Assembly: GCF_002563955.1 (NCBI RefSeq)
Contig: NZ_PDJE01000001.1
Coordinates: 930,001-994,000, forward strand
Direction of reading: 5' to 3'
Source: Paramicrobacterium agarici
Lineage (GTDB): Bacteria > Actinomycetota > Actinomycetes > Actinomycetales > Microbacteriaceae
DNA length: 64,000 nt
Shown: piece by piece, positions 10,248 through 18,178 of the stretch
How the letters are laid out: every line of letters begins with the position of its first letter
How positions within the stretch are numbered: position 1 is the stretch's first letter
Translations under genes and position numbers: made by a program
The notes under the pieces: generated by a model
Seen by the model: only the letters and a program-made list of their open reading frames with translations
What the model was told of the DNA's origin: nothing
Database searches by the model: none

Positions 10248-10925
10248 ATGACGACGAGCGCAATTCAGCCCATACCGCAGCAGTCGAGCCTGAGTGATTA
10301 CGTGCAGCAGATGCTGTCGACCGGAATCATCTCGGGTGAGCTGGCGCCGGGGGAGCTGCTGACGGTACCGACCCTCGCGGGCAAGTTCGGTGTGTCGGCG
10401 ACGCCCGTGCGCGAGGCGATGCTGGGACTTGCACGGCGCGGCTTCGTGGAGTCGGTGCGCAACAAGGGCTTTCGCGTCACGAGCGTGAGTGACGAAGAGC
10501 TGTCGCACATCGTGCAGGTGCGGCTGTGGCTCGAGCCGCCCGCCATGTACGAGCTCGCCGCCGATTTTCCTGAGGCACGCGCTGCCGAGCTGCGCACGCT
10601 GGCCGACGAGATCGTGGCCGGTGCCGCGGGCGGAGACCTTGTCGCGTACCTGCAGTCGGATCACGCGTTTCACATGGCGCTTACGCGGCTGCTCGGCAAT
10701 CACACGCTCGCCGAGATGGTGGCAGACCTGCGCTCGCGCACGCGACTCGTGGGACTCGCGTCGATGATCAAGACCCAGCGGCTGCAAGACTCGGCCGCTG
10801 AGCACGTCGAGTTGCTCGACTTCTTGGCGGCGGGCGACCAGGAGGGTGCGCGTGACCTCATGGCCAAGCACATCCACCACACGCTCGGTTGGTGGTCGGG
10901 TAAGCCCGAGGATGCTGTCGAGTGA
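10248..10925 (+). CDS. GntR family regulator (FadR/FCD type)
   Basis: Transcription factor of 225 aa. The N-terminal winged helix-turn-helix is visible as ISGELAPGELLTVPTLAGKF followed by GVSATPVREAMLGLARRGFV. The C-terminal FCD ligand domain has the Asp/His pattern for a metal-bound carboxylate ligand (for example DHAFHMALTRLLGNHTL and the terminal ARDLMAKHIHHTL). It lies 15 nt after the Xaa-Pro aminopeptidase gene, at the end of the import/peptidase operon and upstream of the hydroxyproline oxidation genes. It probably controls one or both using hydroxyproline or an intermediate; a candidate operator is at 11170-11186. Confidence 0.9.
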   Translation: MTTSAIQPIPQQSSLSDYVQQMLSTGIISGELAPGELLTVPTLAGKFGVSATPVREAMLGLARRGFVESVRNKGFRVTSVSDEELSHIVQVRLWLEPPAMYELAADFPEARAAELRTLADEIVAGAAGGDLVAYLQSDHAFHMALTRLLGNHTLAEMVADLRSRTRLVGLASMIKTQRLQDSAAEHVELLDFLAAGDQEGARDLMAKHIHHTLGWWSGKPEDAVE

Positions 10926-10968
10926 CGTGCGACGCGAGCATGGTTCGTTGTGACGTGGTCGCCCCGCC

Positions 10969-11027
10969 GGCCGTTGCCACTCGATGCCGCTTTGACGCCG
11001 CGAAAGCAGCGCCCAGTGGCAACGGCC
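10969..11027. repeat. Long inverted repeat (13-bp arms), possible terminator
   Basis: GGCCGTTGCCACT (10969-10981) pairs perfectly with AGTGGCAACGGCC (11015-11027). Inside, GCTTT and AAAGC can extend the hairpin after an internal loop. It lies in the 285-bp gap behind the GntR gene and probably ends the first operon, although no T-tract follows. The layout resembles the palindrome at 17705-17768, whose arms also contain TGCCA. The rest of the gap (11028-11169) shows no ORF I would support. Confidence 0.6.
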
Positions 11028-11169
11028 CCGTCGCAGCTGGGTGCGGAGCGGCTCACCCTCCGCGGTGAAGCGGGTTTCGCGGCGCGTCCCACAGAACCCG
11101 GGCCGCGGCACGTCGTACAGGACCCGGGCAATGCGCGCGGAAGTGCGCTTCACTTTTCCCGCAATGTGT

Positions 11170-11186
11170 GACATATTACATATGAC
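11170..11186. promoter_or_regulatory. Candidate operator/promoter of the hydroxyproline oxidation operon
   Basis: GACATAT-TAC-ATATGAC is an imperfect inverted repeat (6 of 7 pairs) 24 nt upstream of the start at 11211. It is AT-rich in a GC-rich neighbourhood and overlaps likely -10 sequences (CATATT/TACATA). It is a plausible site for the adjacent GntR regulator. This is inferred from symmetry and position only. Confidence 0.45.
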
Positions 11187-11210
11187 AGAGCTCACGATGA
11201 GGAGGGCGAC

Positions 11211-12419
11211 ATGGGCAACCGCGGAGCGACGTACGACGTTGCTGTGATCGGTGCCGGCATTGTCGGCGCGGCGATCGCGCGCACCCTTAGCCGCGACGGC
11301 GTGCGCGTCGTCGTTCTCGAGCGCAGTGCGGCTGCATCGGGCACGAGCGGTCAGGGCGAGGGGAACCTCCTCGTCTCAGACAAAGCTCCCGGCCGAGAGC
11401 TCGAGTTGGCTCTGCACGCCAATCGTCGCTGGGCGGAGCTCGCCGACGAGCTGGCAGACGAGCTCGGTCCTGACTTTCCAGACATCGAATTCGAGCGCAA
11501 GGGCGGCCTGGTCGTCGCGACGACCGAAGCGGGCGCCGAGCCGCTGAAGAACTTCGCCCGCTCGCAAGCCACGGCCGGTGTCGATGCGCAGATCATCGCG
11601 CCGAGTGAGGCGCTGCAGCTCGAACCAGACCTCAATCCCGCCATCACCGCAGCTGTCGCATACCCGCAGGACGCCCAGGTGCAGCCGGTCATCGCGACAG
11701 AAGCGCTGCTGGCGTCTGCGCGTCGTGCCGGCGCAGAGGTGCGCTGCGGCGTCGACGTGCTCGGCAGCATCCGCTCTGCCTCGGGCGAGCTCACGGGCGT
11801 GCAGACGACGGCGGGCGCCGTGACAGCATCCACCATCATCAACGCCGCGGGCCCGTGGGCCGGCGATGTCGCATCGCGGCTCGGCGTCACGCTGCCCGTG
11901 CGCCCGCGCCGCGGCGTCGTGCTCGTGACCACGCGCATGCCGCACCGCATTTTTCGCAAGGTGTACGACGGCGACTACTTCGGCGCGACGCAGTCGAACG
12001 ATGCTGCCCTGCAGACCTCGAGCGTCATTGAATCGACGGCAGCCGGCACCGTGCTCATCGGGTCGAGCCGCGAGCAGATCGGCTTCGATTCGCGGCTGCG
12101 CGCCGAGGTGATCCGCGAGATCGCCGCCAAGTCGACGTGCGTGTTCCCCTTCTTGCGCGACGCGAGTGTCATGCGCGCGTACGGCGGTTTTCGCCCGTTC
12201 ATGCCCGACCACTTGCCCGTGATCGGACCAGACCACCGCGTCGCGGGACTCTGGCATGCGACAGGCCACGAGGGCGCCGGAATCGGGCTCTCGGTCTCGA
12301 CCGCAGATCTCGTGAGCGACCTCTTCGCGGGGCGTGCGCCCGAGCTGAATGCTGCCGCGTTCAGCGTCGCGCGCCCGACGCTCGCCGCAGCACTCGCCGC
12401 AGAGGAGGGCGCCGCATGA
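11211..12419 (+). CDS. FAD-dependent D-hydroxyproline dehydrogenase, DadA-like subunit
   Basis: D-amino-acid oxidase fold (DAO family), 402 aa. The N-terminal dinucleotide fold is VIGAGIVGAAIARTLSRDG, with ERS at the end of the second strand. Substrate-domain motifs include YPQDAQVQP and a C-terminal HATGHEGAGIGLSVSTA. Next come a small [2Fe-2S] protein and a second FAD oxidoreductase with ATGA overlaps. This three-subunit layout is that of cis-4-hydroxy-D-proline dehydrogenases and opine/amino acid oxidases. It should oxidise cis-4-hydroxy-D-proline to pyrroline-4-hydroxy-2-carboxylate. AGGAGGGCGAC precedes the ATG. Confidence 0.85.
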   Translation: MGNRGATYDVAVIGAGIVGAAIARTLSRDGVRVVVLERSAAASGTSGQGEGNLLVSDKAPGRELELALHANRRWAELADELADELGPDFPDIEFERKGGLVVATTEAGAEPLKNFARSQATAGVDAQIIAPSEALQLEPDLNPAITAAVAYPQDAQVQPVIATEALLASARRAGAEVRCGVDVLGSIRSASGELTGVQTTAGAVTASTIINAAGPWAGDVASRLGVTLPVRPRRGVVLVTTRMPHRIFRKVYDGDYFGATQSNDAALQTSSVIESTAAGTVLIGSSREQIGFDSRLRAEVIREIAAKSTCVFPFLRDASVMRAYGGFRPFMPDHLPVIGPDHRVAGLWHATGHEGAGIGLSVSTADLVSDLFAGRAPELNAAAFSVARPTLAAALAAEEGAA

Positions 12420-12802
12420 CCGCGTACCGCCTGCCTCCGCAGAACGATCCAGCCGAGCGCGTCGAGAACGAGCGCGTGCACATCACTGTCGACGGCGAGC
12501 AACTCAGCGGCCCTGCCGGCAGCACGATCGCCGGCGTGCTGCTCGAGAACGGCCGCGACTCGTGGCGCACGACGAGCCGTGACCGTCGCCCGCGCGGCAT
12601 CTTCTGCGGCATCGGCGTCTGCTACGACTGCATTCTGCAGGTGGGCGACGAGCGCGACGTGCGCGCGTGCCAGCGGCGTGCGTGCGAGGGTGACGTCGTG
12701 TCGCTGCAGAACGAAGGGCGGCCGGATGCTGCGGGCAGCCCGCGCCCCGGCAGCGACAGTTCGGCCCCAGCATCCGAGTCGATCGCGGGGGAGGCATCAT
12801 GA
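12416..12802 (+). CDS. [2Fe-2S] small subunit of the hydroxyproline dehydrogenase
   Basis: A 128-aa ferredoxin-like protein (Fer2_4 family). The cluster ligands are visible as CGIGVCYDC near residues 65-73 and a later Cys in RACQR. The N-terminal half has the beta-grasp pattern HITVDGEQLSGPAGSTIAGV. The last 30 residues (SPRPGSDSSAPASES) are low-complexity and probably unstructured. It overlaps both flanking flavoprotein genes by 4 nt. It should carry electrons between the FAD subunits, or from them to a downstream acceptor. Confidence 0.85.
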   Translation: MTAYRLPPQNDPAERVENERVHITVDGEQLSGPAGSTIAGVLLENGRDSWRTTSRDRRPRGIFCGIGVCYDCILQVGDERDVRACQRRACEGDVVSLQNEGRPDAAGSPRPGSDSSAPASESIAGEAS

Positions 12803-14259
12803 CCGTCGTCGTCATCGGAGCCGGTCCCGCCGGACTCGCCGCGGCCAGCGCAGCGCTGCGCGCCGGAGCCGATGTGACACTGCTCGACTCGTCCGACCAG
12901 CTTGGCGGGCAGTTCTGGCGGCACCTCCCCGACTCCGCGCACGCTGCGAAGCAGCACGTGCTGCACCACAAGTGGGGAACGTTCGAGGCGCTTGCGCGCG
13001 AGGTCACGCAGCATCCGTCGTGCTCTGTCGTGGCGAACGCGCAGGTGTGGCTCCTCGAGCAACGAGCTGCCGGGGCGCCCCGCGTGCACGCGCACGTCGG
13101 CCCCGTGGACTCGGGCGGACGCGAAACGCTCACGCTCGACCCCCACGCTCTCGTTCTCGCGACCGGTGCGCACGACCGTACGCTGCCGTTCCCTGGCTGG
13201 ACGCTGCCCGGCGTGTACACGGCCGGAGCGGCGCAGGCCCTCGCGAAGTCAGAGCGAATCGCGCTCGGCTCGCGGGCCGTGGTCGCCGGAGCAGGGCCGT
13301 TTCTGCTGCCCGTCGCCCAGTCGCTTGCGCTCACGGGCGCCCGCGTTCTCGGCGTCTACGAGGCGACGACCACGGCCGCTCTCCTGCGCGGCTGGGGCGC
13401 GAAGCCCTGGCAGCTCACGGCCGCCGTCGGAAAGATGCCCGAGCTCGCCGGATACGTGGCGGGTCACGTGCGTCACAGCATCCCGTACCGCACCGGGCGC
13501 GCCGTCGTCGAGGCGCACGGCACCGATCGCGTCGAGGCCGTGACGATCGCCCGCGTCGACGAGACCTGGGCGCCGATCGCGGGAACCGAGACGACGATCG
13601 AGACGGATGCTGTCTGCGTCAGCCACGGCTTCACACCGCGCCTCGAGCTCGCGATCGCCGCGGGTTGCACGATCAGCGCCGACCGCTTCGTCGAAGTCGA
13701 CGCGCGTCAGCAGACCAGCATCCGCGGTATCTACGCAGCGGGGGAACTCACGGGCATCGCCGGCGCGGACGCCGCGCTCGCAGAGGGTGCTCTCGCCGGA
13801 CACTTCGCGGCGAACGGCCCGCGCTCGGCGCACATCGGACGCGCCGCTCGCGCCCGCGACCGCTTCATCGACTTCGGCACCAGACTCGACGCCGTGCACT
13901 CGCCGCGCCGCGGGTGGACGCAGTGGCTGCGCAACGACACGACGATCTGCCGGTGCGAAGAAGTGACGAACGGCGAGCTCACCAGCATCCAGTCGCAAAC
14001 CGCGTCGTGCGGACTGCGCTCCCTCAAACTCTCGACGCGCGCGGGCCTCGGCATCTGCCAGGGCCGCATCTGCGGGCGCAACGTCGAGGAGCTGCTCGGC
14101 GAGGACTTCGCCGACGGCGTCACAACCGACCGCAGACCCATCGTCTCCCCGGTGCGCATCGGCGATCTCGCCGATGCTGCCGCCGCGGAACCTCCAACCG
14201 AAGACCCGCACACAGCAGGCGATCTTCACCCACGAGAAACACTGAAAGGTACGTCATGA
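12799..14259 (+). CDS. FAD/NAD(P)-binding oxidoreductase subunit with BFD-like [2Fe-2S] domain
   Basis: Large subunit (486 aa) of the probable hydroxyproline dehydrogenase. A GxGxxG fold opens the protein (VIGAGPAGLAAASAALRAG), followed by LATGAHDRTLPFPGW and a second dinucleotide fold around AVVAGAGPFLLPVAQSLA. The C-terminal third has the cysteine pattern of a BFD-like iron-sulfur domain: CRCEEVTNGEL, then GLGICQGRICGRNVEELL. The same layout occurs in HcnB/OoxA-type and D-hydroxyproline dehydrogenase alpha subunits. Both ends overlap neighbours by 4 nt. Confidence 0.85.
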   Translation: MTVVVIGAGPAGLAAASAALRAGADVTLLDSSDQLGGQFWRHLPDSAHAAKQHVLHHKWGTFEALAREVTQHPSCSVVANAQVWLLEQRAAGAPRVHAHVGPVDSGGRETLTLDPHALVLATGAHDRTLPFPGWTLPGVYTAGAAQALAKSERIALGSRAVVAGAGPFLLPVAQSLALTGARVLGVYEATTTAALLRGWGAKPWQLTAAVGKMPELAGYVAGHVRHSIPYRTGRAVVEAHGTDRVEAVTIARVDETWAPIAGTETTIETDAVCVSHGFTPRLELAIAAGCTISADRFVEVDARQQTSIRGIYAAGELTGIAGADAALAEGALAGHFAANGPRSAHIGRAARARDRFIDFGTRLDAVHSPRRGWTQWLRNDTTICRCEEVTNGELTSIQSQTASCGLRSLKLSTRAGLGICQGRICGRNVEELLGEDFADGVTTDRRPIVSPVRIGDLADAAAAEPPTEDPHTAGDLHPRETLKGTS

Positions 14260-15170
14260 GCAAGAAGTTCGACCTCGGAGGCGTCGTCGTCGCGACAACG
14301 CTTCCCTTCACAGAAGACGCGAGCGCCCCGGCCGGCCTCGCCGTTGACTACGACAAGTTCGCCGAGCACTGCAATTTTCTGATCGAGAACGGATGCCGCG
14401 GCGTCGGCCCCAACGGCTCGCTCGGAGAGTACTCGTCTCTGACGGACGAGGAGCGCCGCAAGGTCATTCAGGTTGCCGTTGAGGCCGTCGGAGGCCGCGG
14501 CATCGTCGTCGCGGGCGTTCACGGTGTCGGCTGGCACCAGGCTGTGCAGTGGGCCGAGTACGCGAAGGAAGACGGGGCCGACGGCGTTCTGTGCCTGCCG
14601 CCCACCATTTACCGCGCCAACCGCGACGAGGTTATTGAGCACTACACCAAGGTCAACGAGGTGGGCCTGCCGATGATGCTCTACAACAACCCCCTCGACA
14701 CCAAAGTCGACCTGACGCCCGACATCATCGCCGAGCTGTCGAAGCTCGAGAACGTCGTGGCCGTCAAGGAGTTCTCGACAGACATTCGCCGCGTCATGGA
14801 CATTCAGGACGCGTGCGACATCGACGTTGTCGCGGGAGCCGACGATCTGCTCTTCGAGTCGCTCGTCGCGGGCGCCGTGGGCTGGTTCGCCGGATACCCG
14901 AACGTGTTCCCCAAGGAATCGGCCGAGATCTGCGAGCTGGTGTACGCGGGAAAGATCGACGAGGCGCGCGACCTCTACCGCGAGCTGCGCCCGGTGTTCT
15001 ACTGGGACTCCGAGACCGAGTTCGTGCAGGCGATCAAGCTGTCGCAGGATGTTGCGGGCAACACGTTCGGCGGCAAGACCCGCCCGCCGCGCGGCCCGCT
15101 GTCGGCCGCGCAGGTCGAGGCCGTCACGCGTGACACCAAGCGCGCCCTCGACTACATCGCGAGCCGCTAG
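14256..15170 (+). CDS. DapA-family pyrroline-4-hydroxy-2-carboxylate deaminase
   Basis: Class I aldolase-like protein of the dihydrodipicolinate synthase family, 304 aa. The Schiff-base Lys is in VVAVKEFSTD and the partner Tyr in MMLYNNP. The substrate loop GPNGSLGEYSSLTDEER differs from the DapA GTTGES motif, as expected for a non-lysine pathway member. In this position the predicted reaction is deamination and dehydration of pyrroline-4-hydroxy-2-carboxylate to 2-oxoglutarate semialdehyde. The start overlaps the preceding stop by 4 nt and the racemase gene follows after 10 nt. A role in lysine synthesis is unlikely given the operon. Confidence 0.85.
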   Translation: MSKKFDLGGVVVATTLPFTEDASAPAGLAVDYDKFAEHCNFLIENGCRGVGPNGSLGEYSSLTDEERRKVIQVAVEAVGGRGIVVAGVHGVGWHQAVQWAEYAKEDGADGVLCLPPTIYRANRDEVIEHYTKVNEVGLPMMLYNNPLDTKVDLTPDIIAELSKLENVVAVKEFSTDIRRVMDIQDACDIDVVAGADDLLFESLVAGAVGWFAGYPNVFPKESAEICELVYAGKIDEARDLYRELRPVFYWDSETEFVQAIKLSQDVAGNTFGGKTRPPRGPLSAAQVEAVTRDTKRALDYIASR

Positions 15171-15180
15171 GGTTTCACAC

Positions 15181-16182
15181 ATGAGATCAAGCCGTGTGAT
15201 CACCGCGGTCGATTCACACACCGAGGGGATGCCGACGCGCGTCGTGACCGGCGGCGTCGGTGTCATCCCTGGCGCGACCATGAACGAGAAGCGCCTGCAC
15301 GTCATCGAGCACATGGATGACGTGCGGCAGTTTCTCATGAACGAACCGCGCGGTCACGGCGCCATGAGCGGGGCGCTGCTGCAGCCGCCCACGCGGGACG
15401 ACTGCGACTGGGGCATCGTCTACATCGAAGCATCCGGCTGCCTGCCCATGTGCGGTCACGGCACGATCGGCACCGCGACGGTGCTCGTCGAGACCGGCAT
15501 GGTCGAGGTCGTCGAGCCGGTCACGACGATCAGGCTCGACACCCCGGCCGGACTCGTCATCGCCCGCGTTGACGTGACCGATGGGCATGCAGACTCCGTC
15601 ACGATCGAGAACGTGCCGAGCTTCGTCGACAGAATGGATGCTGTCGTCACGGTGCCCGGCCTCGGCGACGTTCCGTATTCCCTCGCGTTCGGCGGCAACT
15701 ACTACGCCATGGTGAACCTCGACGACGTCGGGCTGCCCTTCGACCGCTCACGTCAGCAGGAGATCCTCGACGCGGGGCTTGCAATCATGAGCGCGATCAA
15801 CGAGACCGCTGCCCCGCAGCATCCGTCGATCTCTGGCGTCGACCACTGCCACCACGTCGAGTTCATCGCCCCCGGTTCGACGGCGCAGCACTCGCGCCAC
15901 GCCATGGCGATTCACCCCGGGTGGTTCGACCGGTCGCCGTGCGGAACGGGAACGTCCGCACGCATGGCCGAACTCTGGGCGCGCGGCGAACTCACGCTCA
16001 ACACCGACTTCGTCAACGAGTCGTTCATCGGCAGCCGCTTCGTCGGGCGGCTGATCGCCGAGACCGACGTCGCGGGCACGCCGGCCGTCATTCCGACGAT
16101 CACCGGCCGCGCCTGGGTCACCGGCATGGGGCAGTACATGCTCGACCCGACCGACCCCTTTCCGACCGGATTCGTCTTCTAG
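15181..16182 (+). CDS. 4-hydroxyproline 2-epimerase (proline racemase family)
   Basis: Converts trans-4-hydroxy-L-proline to cis-4-hydroxy-D-proline, the first step of the pathway. The 333-aa protein has both acid/base cysteines: Cys91 in MCGHGTIG and Cys254 in SPCGTGTSA. This separates it from trans-3-hydroxyproline dehydratases, which have Thr at the second site. The racemase opening DSHTEGMPTRVV is intact. A proline racemase function cannot be excluded by sequence, but the neighbouring oxidase, deaminase and semialdehyde dehydrogenase argue for hydroxyproline. Confidence 0.88.
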   Translation: MRSSRVITAVDSHTEGMPTRVVTGGVGVIPGATMNEKRLHVIEHMDDVRQFLMNEPRGHGAMSGALLQPPTRDDCDWGIVYIEASGCLPMCGHGTIGTATVLVETGMVEVVEPVTTIRLDTPAGLVIARVDVTDGHADSVTIENVPSFVDRMDAVVTVPGLGDVPYSLAFGGNYYAMVNLDDVGLPFDRSRQQEILDAGLAIMSAINETAAPQHPSISGVDHCHHVEFIAPGSTAQHSRHAMAIHPGWFDRSPCGTGTSARMAELWARGELTLNTDFVNESFIGSRFVGRLIAETDVAGTPAVIPTITGRAWVTGMGQYMLDPTDPFPTGFVF

Positions 16183-16192
16183 GAGGAACCAC

Positions 16193-17689
16193 ATGAGCAC
16201 CGAAAACACCGACGTCGACCAGATCGCGCAGAACGCCGACCGCGCGTTCCGCGAGCTCTCGCACATCGAACCGGCCGTGCGCGCCCGCGCGATCGTCGCG
16301 GCGGCAGACGCCCTCGAGGCGAACGCCGACGCGCTCGTGCCGATCGGCATGCGCGAGACAGGGCTCGCCGAGGCGCGTCTGCGGGGCGAACTCAAGCGCA
16401 CGGCCGTGCAGCTGCGCATCTTCGCCGACACGGTCGTCGACGGCTCGTATCTCGACGTGCGCATCGACGCGGCCGACCCGGACTTCGCTCTCGGGCCGCG
16501 GCCTGACGTGCGCAGGTATCTGCAGCCGGTGGGCCCCGTGCTCAACTTCGCGGCGAGCAACTTTCCGTTCGCGTTCTCTGTTGCCGGCGGCGACACGGCA
16601 GCCGCGCTCGCCTCGGGCTGCTCGCTCGTTGTCAAGACGCACTCAGGGCACCCCGAACTCTCGGCCGAGACCGCGCGCGTGATCTCAGAGGCGCTCGTCG
16701 GCGCAGGCCTGCCCGAGCACGTGTTCCAGACGATCTCGGGCCAGCAGCAAGGCGTCGACCTTCTCAAGCATCCGCTCATCGCCGCAGGCTCATTCACGGG
16801 GTCGACAAAGATCGGGCGGATGCTGGCGGACATCGCCGCCGCGCGCCCGAAGCCGATCCCGTTCTATGGCGAACTCGGCAGCGTCAACCCGGTGTTCGTC
16901 ACCGAGCAGGCGCTCGCCGAGCGCGCCGACGATATCGCGGCGGGCCTCGTGACGAGCGTCGGAGGTTCTGCCGGGCAGCTGTGCACGAAGCCCGGATTCG
17001 TGTTCGTTCCCGACGCGGCGCCGCTCGAGCAGGGTATCGCGACGGCAGCATCCGGAGCCGAACCACATCGCATGCTCAACCCGCGAATCGCCGACGGCTA
17101 CGCGGACCGCCGCGATGAGATCCTCGCTACCGACGGGGTGCGGGCGATCGTCGAGGGCACGGTTTCACGGGATGCTGACGGGCAGGGCTGGGTGACGCCG
17201 ACGATCGTCGTGACCGATGCAGCGACGCTTGCCGCGCAGCGCGACCGTCTGCTCGACGAGAGCTTCGGACCGCTCACGGCGCTGGTGCAGTACTCGGCGC
17301 GCGATGACCTGGGGGCGATTGCCGAGGAGCTGTTCCCGGGCAACCTGACCGCCACCGTTCATCATGGCGACGGTGAGGCGTCCGACGCGCTGCGCGACCT
17401 CGTCGCGGTGCTCTCGGAGACCGCAGGACGTGTGCTGTTCAACGGATGGCCGACGGGCGTCGCCGTGACACCGGCGATGCAGCACGGTGGTCCGTGGCCC
17501 GCGACGACGAATGACTCAAACACCTCGGTGGGCACGGCAGCGATCACGCGCTTCGTGCGCCCCGTGGCGTACCAGAACGCGCCGCAGGCTCTGCTGCCCG
17601 AGCCGTTGCAAGACGCCAACCCGTGGAACGTGCCGCAGCGGCACGCTGCGGCCGGCGAGTCGGCTCACTGGGGTGACGCCGCCCGCTGA
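16193..17689 (+). CDS. 2-oxoglutarate semialdehyde dehydrogenase (ALDH family)
   Basis: Oxidises alpha-ketoglutarate semialdehyde to 2-oxoglutarate, the last step of hydroxyproline breakdown. The 498-aa aldehyde dehydrogenase has Glu227 in ELGSVNP and nucleophile Cys264 in GQLCTKPGF. The QLCTKPG context and GSFTGSTKIGR match the KGSADH subgroup. A strong AGGAGG site lies 5 nt before the ATG, and the gene follows the epimerase after 10 nt. It ends the plus-strand block; the long palindrome at 17705 follows. Confidence 0.9.
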   Translation: MSTENTDVDQIAQNADRAFRELSHIEPAVRARAIVAAADALEANADALVPIGMRETGLAEARLRGELKRTAVQLRIFADTVVDGSYLDVRIDAADPDFALGPRPDVRRYLQPVGPVLNFAASNFPFAFSVAGGDTAAALASGCSLVVKTHSGHPELSAETARVISEALVGAGLPEHVFQTISGQQQGVDLLKHPLIAAGSFTGSTKIGRMLADIAAARPKPIPFYGELGSVNPVFVTEQALAERADDIAAGLVTSVGGSAGQLCTKPGFVFVPDAAPLEQGIATAASGAEPHRMLNPRIADGYADRRDEILATDGVRAIVEGTVSRDADGQGWVTPTIVVTDAATLAAQRDRLLDESFGPLTALVQYSARDDLGAIAEELFPGNLTATVHHGDGEASDALRDLVAVLSETAGRVLFNGWPTGVAVTPAMQHGGPWPATTNDSNTSVGTAAITRFVRPVAYQNAPQALLPEPLQDANPWNVPQRHAAAGESAHWGDAAR

Positions 17690-17704
17690 TCTGCTTGCCG
17701 CTCA

Positions 17705-17768
17705 CAATCGGGTGCCAACTTTTCCCACGAAACGTAGCGTTCTTATGGGCAAAGTTGGCACCCGATTG
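17705..17768. repeat. 64-nt palindrome with perfect 18-bp arms
   Basis: CAATCGGGTGCCAACTTT (17705-17722) pairs perfectly with 17751-17768, and CCCA/TGGG (17724-17727 with 17746-17749) extends the stem after one mismatch. It lies 15 nt after the dehydrogenase stop codon in a convergent gene gap, so it could end transcription from both sides. There is no T-tract, and the stem is longer than a terminator needs. A REP-like dispersed palindrome is an alternative. Confidence 0.65.
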
Positions 17769-17831
17769 CTGTGACACACGCCAGATGTCGAGAGTTCCTC
17801 GCGAGCAGCATGTGCCGCGGCACTCTGGGCG

Positions 17832-18050
17832 TCAGACGCGGCGGCCCGCCAAGAAGTACGTCAGGGGGCCGACGATGTCGATCATGGTGATGAGGCGCCA
17901 CGCGGTTTTGGATGCTGTGAGCTCGCGTTCATCGCGCTTCGAGATGTCGCGGTAGGCAGCGACAGCCAGCGTGACCTGCACCGCGGTGAGGGCGACGACG
18001 CCGACGCGCTGTCCTGTGCTGAGTTCGTTCCACTGCTTCTTCTTCGCCAT
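17832..18050 (-). CDS. Small membrane protein (PLDc_N-like)
   Basis: A 72-aa protein with a basic N-terminus (MAKKKQWNEL) and two probable transmembrane segments, around VGVVALTAVQVTLAVAAY and ITMIDIVGPLTYFLAGRR. The D-IVGP-Y-L-GRR ending is that of the phospholipase D N-terminal (PLDc_N) family of small membrane proteins, whose function is unknown. Transcription is probably leaderless: TAGGTT lies 6 nt before the ATG and there is no Shine-Dalgarno sequence. Confidence 0.75.
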   Translation of the reverse strand: MAKKKQWNELSTGQRVGVVALTAVQVTLAVAAYRDISKRDERELTASKTAWRLITMIDIVGPLTYFLAGRRV

Positions 18051-18056
18051 ACGTCA

Positions 18057-18062
18057 AACCTA
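18057..18062 (-). promoter_or_regulatory. -10 box of leaderless gene 17832-18050
   Basis: TAGGTT on the minus strand, 6 nt before the ATG at 18050; no Shine-Dalgarno sequence in between. Confidence 0.55.
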
Positions 18063-18178
18063 CGCGTTCGATCGCCGACCGGCGAGCCTCTCGCGCCGTT
18101 GCGTCGGCTCGATCTCGGTGCCCGCGGCAGGTTCGCGTGCCATCAGGCGGGCGAAAGCGCGACGGATGCTGTCGCGAA

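Noticed and set aside
9732..11195. 487-codon minus-strand frame opposite the Xaa-Pro aminopeptidase and GntR genes
   Set aside because: Antisense shadow in high-GC DNA; it crosses two real genes and the intergenic palindrome.
12579..14255. Long plus-strand alternative frame across the flavoprotein gene, in frame with the DapA-like protein
   Set aside because: Only the part from 14256 has DapA-family motifs and a coupled start; the upstream part is Arg-rich nonsense.
14256..15170. DapA of lysine biosynthesis
   Set aside because: The loop motif differs from DapA and the gene is embedded, with overlap, in the hydroxyproline operon.
17705..17768. Terminal inverted repeats of an insertion sequence
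   Set aside because: The arms are only 28 nt apart and no transposase lies nearby.
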